Shown here piece after piece: positions 58,010 through 64,000 of a stretch of DNA of 64,000 bases. Source of the DNA: JADJXM01 sp937967285 (lineage in GTDB: Bacteria > Acidobacteriota > Blastocatellia > RBC074). Positions within the stretch are counted from its first letter, which is position 1; every line of letters begins with the position of its first letter. A program made the translations under genes and the position numbers. The notes under the pieces were generated by a model, which saw only the letters and a program-made list of their open reading frames with translations, was not told the DNA's origin and ran no database searches. Where the stretch lies: positions 1-64,000 of the forward strand of contig JBFWQI010000012.1 in assembly GCA_050249535.1 (NCBI GenBank), written 5' to 3'.

Positions 58010-59134
58010 CACACCGTGCGCGCTTCTTTGAAAAACAATAGCGCCCTTGGCATTGACGCCTGAATGCATGTCGGCGAAAGCCTGCGACAGGTTCTCGAGG
58101 GCATAGGTTTCAGTGATCATTTCATCCAGCAGCAGAGCGCCGCTCGCATACAGATTCTGCAGGATCGGGAAATCGATCCGCGGCCGCGCTTTGCCGTAGA
58201 GCGGATTGATGTAGATCTTGTCCCATTCGAAGAGATTCATGTCGATCGCGATCTCCTGTTCGATGCCGCTCACCTGGACGGCGGTCCCGGCGTTCCGGAC
58301 CATGGCCAGAGGCGCGGCGCCGAGCGACGGCACGGCCGTGCACTCGAAAGCGTAGTCGGCTCCGCGGCCGCCGGTCATCGACCTGACTGCCTCGGAGCAC
58401 GCGATTAGCCCCTTGTCGTTCCTGTCCGCCAGAATCGTGTGAGTCGCGCCGAACTTCCCGGCAATTTCCAGTCTTCGCGGGTTGATGTCGATGACGATGA
58501 TCAGGCTCGCGCCTGAGATGCGCGCGCCCTGAATGACATTCAATCCGACTCCGCCGGCCCCGAGCACGACCACCGAACTGCCCGGTTTGACGCGCGCGGC
58601 ATTGACGACAGAGCCGTACCCGGTCATCACCCCGCACCCGACGATCGCGGCCGATGAAAATGGCATCTCGACCTCGAGCCGGACGCAGGCAGCCTCGCGG
58701 ACCAGAGCGTATTCCGCCATCGTTCCCAGACTGAAAGCCCGTTCGATCGAGTTGCCGTTGAGCCGCGTAGATTCGAATGTCGCATGCCCTCCGCTTCGAC
58801 GGTTGCCGGCAGTTACGGCAGAATTGCGTTCGCAGATGTGCTGGTTACCCTCGAGACACTGGAAGCATTCGTAACAGGGGATCGCCCAGTTGAGGATCAC
58901 TCTGTCTCCGGGTTTCAACGACTCGACTTCGGGGCCGACTTCCACTACGGTTCCGGCCCCCTCGTGGCCCATGACAATCGGTTTGCCCCACGACTGCGAA
59001 TCCCAGTCGGTGTGGCATATCCCGGCGGCTCCAATTTCGATCAGCGCCTCATCGCCCAGCGGAGCATCGATCTCAATCGTTTCGATCGAGAAACCGCCCC
59101 GGCCGTTCGCCACGGCTGCTTTGCTCTTGACCAT
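57980..59134 (-). CDS. Zinc-dependent alcohol dehydrogenase (class III-like MDR)
   Basis: A 384-residue cytoplasmic medium-chain dehydrogenase. Catalytic zinc ligands lie in GICHTDWDS (Cys-His) and GHEGAGTVVEVG; the structural zinc loop is CYECFQCLEGNQHIC (four Cys); the cofactor motif is VVVLGAGGVGLNVIQGA followed by IVIDIN, indicating NAD. The class fits formaldehyde/aryl-alcohol type dehydrogenases. The last 12 residues (HGVPPSGGFCID) are encoded by the intergenic hairpin repeat, so the native C-terminus has been replaced or extended. It is the first gene of the operon running to apbE. Confidence 0.85.
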
Positions 59135-59220
59135 AATCTGTTATCTGTCTGAATATTCCCGAACTGAAAAACTTGAATGCCGAGATACTACGTCTTCATG
59201 CACGATAAGAGGAAGAGCAG

Positions 59221-60030
59221 ATGAGTAAAACAGTGTTGATCACCGGAGCGTCGAGCGGGATCGGCAGGGCAGCGGCTGAACATTTCCGCGCGGTCGGCTG
59301 GAACGTTGTCGCCACGATGCGCGCTCCTGAAACGGCCGCTGAATGGGCAGGGAAGAGCGGCATCCGGCCGGCAAGGCTCGATGTCCTCGACCGCGCGTCG
59401 ATTCGCGAAGCCATCGACGCAACCGCGCGCGAATTCGGCGGGATCGATGTCATCGTCAATAATGCCGGCTATGGCCTTGTCGGGCCGTTCGAAGCCTCGA
59501 CAGAGGATCAGATCCGCCGCCAGTTCGATACCAACGTCTTCGGTCTGATGAACGTCTGCCGCGAGATCATCCCGCACTTTCGTAGCAAGCGCGACGGAGT
59601 CATAATCAACGTCGCCTCGATGGGCGGGCGTGTGACCTTTCCTCTTTACAGTCTCTACCACGGGACCAAATGGGCGGTCGAAGGCTTCTCGGAATCGCTT
59701 CAGTACGAACTGCGACCGTTCAACATTCGGGTCAAGATCATCGAACCCGGCCCGATCAAAACTGATTTTTACGACCGCTCTCTGGATGTCATATCGAATC
59801 CGGAGATCGATGCATACGATGGCTTCGTGGCCCGAGCGATGCCCAATCTGCAGCGAGCGGGTGCGACCGCGCCGGGCCCGGAGACCGTCGCGTCAGTCAT
59901 CCATCGTGCAGCCACGGACGGTTCCTGGAAGATGAGATACAAGGCCAATTCGGCGATGATCCTCGGACTGCGCCGGCTGCTTCCGGATTCCGTCTTTCAC
60001 GCCCTGATGCGGGCGGCGATTCTGAAATAA
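59221..60030 (+). CDS. Short-chain dehydrogenase/reductase
   Basis: A 269-residue SDR with the cofactor motif TGASSGIG, IVNNAGYG, and the catalytic Ser (NVASMGG) and Tyr-x-x-x-Lys (YHGTK) residues; EPGPIKTDFYDRS follows as in the retinol/steroid-dehydrogenase-like oxidoreductases. AAGAGGAAGAG precedes the ATG. The substrate is unknown. It is divergent from the alcohol dehydrogenase across 86 bp, which may hold overlapping promoters. Confidence 0.85.
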   Translation: MSKTVLITGASSGIGRAAAEHFRAVGWNVVATMRAPETAAEWAGKSGIRPARLDVLDRASIREAIDATAREFGGIDVIVNNAGYGLVGPFEASTEDQIRRQFDTNVFGLMNVCREIIPHFRSKRDGVIINVASMGGRVTFPLYSLYHGTKWAVEGFSESLQYELRPFNIRVKIIEPGPIKTDFYDRSLDVISNPEIDAYDGFVARAMPNLQRAGATAPGPETVASVIHRAATDGSWKMRYKANSAMILGLRRLLPDSVFHALMRAAILK

Positions 60031-60036
60031 CGATCC

Positions 60037-60053
60037 GCACGCTCGGAGCGTGC
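60037..60053. repeat. Short GC hairpin repeat
   Basis: GCACGCT and AGCGTGC pair around CGG, followed by GCAC. It is the same type as the pair at 1541-1588. It lies in the 42-bp gap between the SDR and DUF3089 genes. Confidence 0.55.
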
Positions 60054-60072
60054 GCACCGCGGAGGAACCAAG

Positions 60073-61212
60073 ATGACAATTATTTTCCTGATCATTGCTG
60101 CGTTGATGCCGGTGCCGCCCGTCCAGTCGTCCCAGGCCGGAAATGATTACGGCAAGGCGGAGTCATGGCTCTGCCGGCCGGGCAGGAAGGACGCCTGCTC
60201 GGCCGATCTGACCACGACCATAGTTTCAGCCGAGGGGAATCTAAAAGAAGAGAAGTTCACTCCGAACCCCAAAGCGCCGATCGACTGCTTCTACGTCTAT
60301 CCGACCGTCTCACTGGATCAGACCGCCAACAGCGACATGATCGCCGGGCCGGAGGAGGAGCGCGTCATCCAGGCGCAGTTCGCCCGCTTCGGTTCGCAAT
60401 GCCGGCTCTTCGCGCCGCTCTATCGCCAGGTGACGCTGACGGCGCTCCGGGCCGCCATCGCCGGAAAACCGATGCCGGCAGACCGCGCGCTGGGCTACAA
60501 AGACGTCCTCGATGCCTGGAATTATTATCTCGAGCACGACAATCAGGGCCGCGGAGTCGTGCTGATCGGCCATTCGCAGGGTTCCGGCGTGCTGATGCAA
60601 CTGGTTCGTAACGAGATCGACGGAAAGCCGATTCAATCGCGCATCGTCTCGGCGATGCTGCTCGGAGCCAACATCCCGGTGCCGAAGGGAAGAGACGTCG
60701 GAGGCGCTTTCAAGTCGATGCCGCTCTGTCGCTCTGCTTCACAGACCGGATGCATCATAAGCTACGTCACCTTTCGCGCCAATGTGCCGCCTCCGATGAA
60801 CAGCCGGTTCGGGCGCGTCCAGAGCCCCGAGATGGAGGCCGCCTGTACCAACCCCGCAAAACTCGGCGGAGGCAGCGGGGAACTCCACGCCTACCTGACG
60901 ACCTCTGCCAGCGGATCGGCCGGCCGGCAGCCCGCATGGGTCACGCCGGAGAAGCCGATCGGGACCGACTTCGTCAGCGTCCCGGGCCTGCTCACCGGAC
61001 AGTGCGTCTCGGACGAATTCGGCTCCTACCTCGCCGTCACCGTCAATGCCCGCAAGGATGACCCGCGGGCAGACGACATCTCGGGCGACGTCGTCACTCT
61101 CGGCAAGGTCCAGACCGACTGGGGACTGCACCTGATCGACGTTCAGGTGGCAATGGGCAACCTCGTCGACATCGTCGGAAAACAGGCCAAAGCCTGGCAA
61201 CAAAATAAATAG
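60073..61212 (+). CDS. Exported DUF3089 alpha/beta-hydrolase-like protein
   Basis: A 379-residue protein with a signal peptide (about 1-20). IDCFYVYPTVSLD, APLYRQVTL and the nucleophile elbow VLIGHSQGSGVL are characteristic of DUF3089, a family with an alpha/beta-hydrolase fold (candidate serine in GHSQGS). Cysteine residues scattered in the mature part (LCRPG, DACSA, SQCRL) could form disulphides. Substrate unknown; probably an esterase or lipase acting outside the cytoplasm. GGAGGAACCAAG precedes the ATG. Confidence 0.75.
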   Translation: MTIIFLIIAALMPVPPVQSSQAGNDYGKAESWLCRPGRKDACSADLTTTIVSAEGNLKEEKFTPNPKAPIDCFYVYPTVSLDQTANSDMIAGPEEERVIQAQFARFGSQCRLFAPLYRQVTLTALRAAIAGKPMPADRALGYKDVLDAWNYYLEHDNQGRGVVLIGHSQGSGVLMQLVRNEIDGKPIQSRIVSAMLLGANIPVPKGRDVGGAFKSMPLCRSASQTGCIISYVTFRANVPPPMNSRFGRVQSPEMEAACTNPAKLGGGSGELHAYLTTSASGSAGRQPAWVTPEKPIGTDFVSVPGLLTGQCVSDEFGSYLAVTVNARKDDPRADDISGDVVTLGKVQTDWGLHLIDVQVAMGNLVDIVGKQAKAWQQNK

Positions 61213-61231
61213 CCCTAAATCGAGAATGGAA

Positions 61232-61390
61232 ATTTAGACAGGATTAACAGGATTTGACAGGATTTACAGGATTATTCAACGGAGAAAAGAAGCATTTTAT
61301 CCGTAAATTCCAACATTGCAGAAAACTGACACATTGTAGCTTTAAATTTATCCTGTAAATCCTGTCAAATCCTGTTAATCCTGTCTAAAT
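61232..61390. repeat. Perfect 41-bp inverted repeat of ACAGGATTT words
   Basis: The arms 61232-61272 and 61350-61390 are exact complements, each made of four ACAGGATT-type words, with a 77-nt loop. The word set equals the core of the MITE-like element at 41823-42046, but GTAA-type ends and a flanking duplication are absent. It separates two convergent genes. Confidence 0.88.
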
Positions 61391-61454
61391 AATCCTCTTC
61401 CGCAAGATGAATAGCTTGATGCAAGATGTGGAGGCGGCCGTCCGCGGTCAAGCA

Positions 61455-62162
61455 TCAGGGACAGTTCCTCGCCTTTCTGTATCCGGCATTCTTCGCTTCG
61501 TCTTCGGTTCTGAACGGCACGCGATTCCGCTCGGATACCCGGTTGAAATCCGGGCAGTCCGAGCGGTGATAGATGCCTGAGTTGCGATTACCGATTATCC
61601 TGATCCCGGAGGGGACCGCCTGTGGAGCATTCTCTCCGCGCTTTCGTTCACGGAACTCCCACGGCGGAGTCGGATTCCGGTGCTGCCATAATCCGCGTCT
61701 CTCAGCGCGGGCATCGCGTTCCAGATTGTCAAGAAGCTGTCTCTCCGGTGGCGGGATATCCCTCTCGAAGGCTCTGTAAAACCAGGCCATTCCGTCCCGG
61801 ACCTGCTGACTGTTGACGTCGGTCTCATCGACGATCACCTTCGCCAGCGCGCGATCGTACTTATCGGTTGCCATTTTGAGCACCAGCACCTCACGGCCGA
61901 AGACCATACCGGCCAGATTCTTCCGTGAGGCCTGCCCGAAATCCTGGCCGGCCTCGGGCGCATCTATCCCGATCAGCCGTATCTTGTGCTCGCGATACTC
62001 GCGGTCGATCACCGTCAGCGTATCTCCATCGCTGACGCCGACCACACGTCCGTAGAACGACCTGATCTGAGCCGCCGAAAACGATTGAAGCAGAAGTGTG
62101 ACGATGATGATTGACAGGATACCGCGACGCCGGGTGGCTTCGAGCGAGCGTATTCTCTGCAT
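61455..62162 (-). CDS. Exported thermonuclease-family protein with C-terminal Cys motif domain
   Basis: A protein of about 235 residues with a signal or anchor segment (about 14-31). Residues about 35-165 form a staphylococcal-nuclease-type OB fold: VVGVSDGDTLTV, KIRLIGIDAPE (catalytic Arg and Asp) and YDRALAKVIVDE (second Arg). The C-terminal 50 residues (SGIYHRSDCPDF ... ARNCP) resemble the small Ada-like metal-binding domain often appended to such nucleases. It should degrade extracellular DNA or RNA. GGAGG favours the start at 62162 over the in-frame ATG at 62180. Confidence 0.85.
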   Translation of the reverse strand: MQRIRSLEATRRRGILSIIIVTLLLQSFSAAQIRSFYGRVVGVSDGDTLTVIDREYREHKIRLIGIDAPEAGQDFGQASRKNLAGMVFGREVLVLKMATDKYDRALAKVIVDETDVNSQQVRDGMAWFYRAFERDIPPPERQLLDNLERDARAERRGLWQHRNPTPPWEFRERKRGENAPQAVPSGIRIIGNRNSGIYHRSDCPDFNRVSERNRVPFRTEDEAKNAGYRKARNCP

Positions 62163-62377
62163 ATCGGTCTTTTCCTCCATGAGTTGAAATATACGCCCGC
62201 TTATTCAGTTTTAACTCTTATCTGATAGTCCGCCGCGTCACTTGAGGTTAGATATATATTAATGATGTTGAAGGTCGTATTTCAAGCGGAATGGATGTGA
62301 CCCGGGTAGTTGCAGGCTCCAGCGAAACGACGTATCTTATCCGGAACAATTCAGCTGGGGGATCGGTAAATAACATT

Positions 62378-64000
62378 ATGACAACAGAGCAAATCGATCA
62401 AACGACATCCGGCAGGCCGCTCAGGCTGTGGCCCGGGATTGTGGCGGCGGCGCTGATGGTGATTCTCTGGACGGCTCTGCCGCGCGTCTTTCCGGAAACC
62501 TCGGGTCTGGAGATGGTCGCGATGGCACTGTGCGGCCTGATCATCCTGGCCTGGTGGCTCTTCTTCAGCCGCGCTCCGTGGATCGAACGCCTCGGCGCTC
62601 TCGCGGTGATGGCCGCGGCTCTCTTCGTCGTCTCGTTCCTGATTCACAGATCTGTATCGAATGGAATGATGGGGTTCATGCTGCCGATCTACGGCATTCC
62701 GCTCGCGGCATTGGCTCTGGTCCTTGCGGTCTCTGCAGGACGCAATCTTTCGACCATGGCCAGACGCGCCGCGATCGCCGTTTCGATCCTGATTGCCGCC
62801 GGATTCTTCACGCTGATCAGGACCGGAGGGCTCAGCGGAGACGGGCGTCCCGACCTCCACTGGCGCTGGACGCCGACCCCCGAGGAAGTGTTGCTCTCGC
62901 AGGTTGCGGATCAGAGCGATCCGGTTGCGCCGACTCCCGAGGCTTCTCCGACGCCGATCGCCGATCAACCCGCGGATGTGAAGGCGACTCCGGAACCCAC
63001 GCCCGAAGCCGTCAAGATCCCGGACTGGTCCGGCTTCCGCGGTTCCGGGCGCAACAGCATCGTCAGGGGCTTGCAGATCGAAACGGACTGGTCGAAATCG
63101 AAACCGGTCGAGATCTGGCGACATCCGATCGGTCCGGGCTGGTCGTCGTTCGCAGTTCACGGCGATAACATCTACACACAGGAACAGCGCGGGGAAGACG
63201 AACTCGTCACCTGCTACAGTCTGAGCACCGGCGCCCCCGTCTGGATCCACCGCGATCGCGCCCGGTTCTGGGAATCGAACGCCGGCGCCGGTCCGCGCGG
63301 CACGCCGACTTACAGCAGAGGCCGCATCTACTCGATGGGCGCAACCGGCATTCTCAACGCCCTGGATGCGCGCACCGGCAAAGTCGTCTGGACGCGCAAC
63401 GCGACCTCCGACACCAAATCGACCATTCCGGACTGGGGGATCTCCAGCTCGCCGCTCATCGCCGGAGACAAGGTTATCGTCGCCACTGCCGGAGTCCTCG
63501 CCGCATACGACGCTGCGACCGGCAAGCTCAGCTGGACCGGGCCGGCGGGCGGTTATGGTTACAGTTCGCCTCAACTGGCCAGGATCGGAGGCGTCGCCCA
63601 GGTCATCCTGCTCAACGGAGAGGGCGCCATCAGCCTCGATCCCGCTGACGGCAAACTGCTCTGGAAACACGATTGGAAGAGCGACGGCATCGTCCAGCCG
63701 GCTATCCTCGCCGGCGCCGATATTCTGATCGGCAGCGGCTCGGGAATGGGAAGCATCGAATCGGGCATTCGCCGTATCCGCGTCGCACAGGGCGATGATG
63801 GCTGGAACGTCCAGGATCGCTGGACAACCAAAGGACTAAAACCCTACTTCAACGATTTCGTAGTCCATAAGAACAATGCTTTCGGTTTCGATGGAAGCAT
63901 CCTCGCCTGCATCGACCTCGGAGACGGGCAGCGCAAGTGGAAGGGTGGAAGATACGGACACGGCCAGATGGTTGTGCTGAGCGACCAGGACCTGCTGCTC
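62378..64000 (+). CDS. Membrane-anchored PQQ-type beta-propeller protein (3' end beyond window)
   Basis: The frame starts at ATG 62378 and is still open at the window end (541 codons seen). Residues about 15-155 contain four to five membrane segments; a Pro/Thr/Glu-rich linker (about 185-215, TPEASPTPIADQ) follows. From about residue 220 (WSGFRGSGRNSIV) come PQQ-like propeller repeats: YSLSTGAPVWIHRD, LDARTGKVVWTRN, YDAATGKLSWTGP and LDPADGKLLWKHD. This PQQ_2/BamB-like layout is common in Acidobacteriota and Planctomycetota; no PQQ-dehydrogenase catalytic residues were recognised, so an enzymatic role is unproven. Confidence 0.8.
   Translation, partial: MTTEQIDQTTSGRPLRLWPGIVAAALMVILWTALPRVFPETSGLEMVAMALCGLIILAWWLFFSRAPWIERLGALAVMAAALFVVSFLIHRSVSNGMMGFMLPIYGIPLAALALVLAVSAGRNLSTMARRAAIAVSILIAAGFFTLIRTGGLSGDGRPDLHWRWTPTPEEVLLSQVADQSDPVAPTPEASPTPIADQPADVKATPEPTPEAVKIPDWSGFRGSGRNSIVRGLQIETDWSKSKPVEIWRHPIGPGWSSFAVHGDNIYTQEQRGEDELVTCYSLSTGAPVWIHRDRARFWESNAGAGPRGTPTYSRGRIYSMGATGILNALDARTGKVVWTRNATSDTKSTIPDWGISSSPLIAGDKVIVATAGVLAAYDAATGKLSWTGPAGGYGYSSPQLARIGGVAQVILLNGEGAISLDPADGKLLWKHDWKSDGIVQPAILAGADILIGSGSGMGSIESGIRRIRVAQGDDGWNVQDRWTTKGLKPYFNDFVVHKNNAFGFDGSILACIDLGDGQRKWKGGRYGHGQMVVLSDQDLLL

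Noticed and set aside
61232..61390. A further GTAA-ended MITE
   Set aside because: The arms match the core of the element at 41823-42046, but neither the GTAA-type end nor an 8-bp duplication is present.

Overview
The window looks like chromosomal DNA of a GC-rich, Gram-negative heterotroph, most likely an Acidobacteriota member (perhaps Blastocatellia-like). This rests on gene content: a very long Oar-type TonB-dependent receptor with an N-terminal carboxypeptidase-regulatory-like domain, a BNR/sortilin-type exported protein, multihaem cytochromes, many exported amidohydrolases and PQQ-type propellers. No rRNA, tRNA, CRISPR array, transposase or phage gene was recognised, so the taxonomic call is an inference.

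Layout. 1-515 is a tandem array of a compound intergenic repeat. 0.5-7.1 kb: a class A beta-lactamase-like protein, a two-gene pentose-oxidation pair (FAH-family dehydratase and 2-oxoglutarate semialdehyde dehydrogenase), a membrane acyltransferase-like protein and an exported amidohydrolase. 7.4-12.4 kb: four co-directional exported proteins (monooxygenase-like with one haem site, Tat-type amidohydrolase, VOC protein, two-domain beta-rich protein). 12.9-15.7 kb: a dihaem peroxidase, a small riboflavin-kinase-like protein and a six-haem cytochrome. 16.0-21.5 kb: a TonB-dependent receptor and a divergent FadR-type GntR regulator with shared TGGTCnGACC operator candidates. 21.5-27.0 kb: a histidine-utilisation operon hutH-hutU-hutG-hutI. 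27.4-36.8 kb: a 1363-residue surface protein, an exported methyltransferase, an exported Xaa-Pro peptidase, YjbQ, an EEP-family protein, and convergent VKOR and DsbA-like genes. 37.0-45.8 kb: an FMN-dependent lactate-dehydrogenase-type enzyme, a BNR-propeller protein, an SDR, a KefB-like antiporter and a methyltransferase. 46.0-48.9 kb: an AT-richer island with a helical-repeat/HTH protein and a small membrane protein. 48.9-59.1 kb: an envelope-targeted catabolic region with a Tat-type SelA-like PLP enzyme, Tat-type RidA, Tat-type DUF362 protein, ApbE, amidohydrolase/deacetylase, RraA-like protein, LctP-type permease and zinc alcohol dehydrogenase. 59.2-64 kb: an SDR, a DUF3089 hydrolase, a thermonuclease and a PQQ-propeller protein cut by the window end.

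Two things stand out. First, the intergenic spaces hold a family of short non-autonomous elements. Three copies (12410-12741, 41510-41810, 41823-42046) have GTAA-type inverted ends (GTAACTGCTCAGCCC) and exact 8-bp flanking duplications, and they are nested in older hairpin repeats so the order of insertion can be read. Terminal GTAA with 8-bp duplications is the IS66-family signature, so they look like IS66-mobilised MITEs. Other hairpin families supply stop codons and even a C-terminal protein tail to neighbouring genes. Second, the 48.9-59.1 kb region puts a PLP enzyme, an imine deaminase, a deacetylase and an aldolase-fold protein all behind export signals, suggesting amino-compound catabolism outside the cytoplasm.
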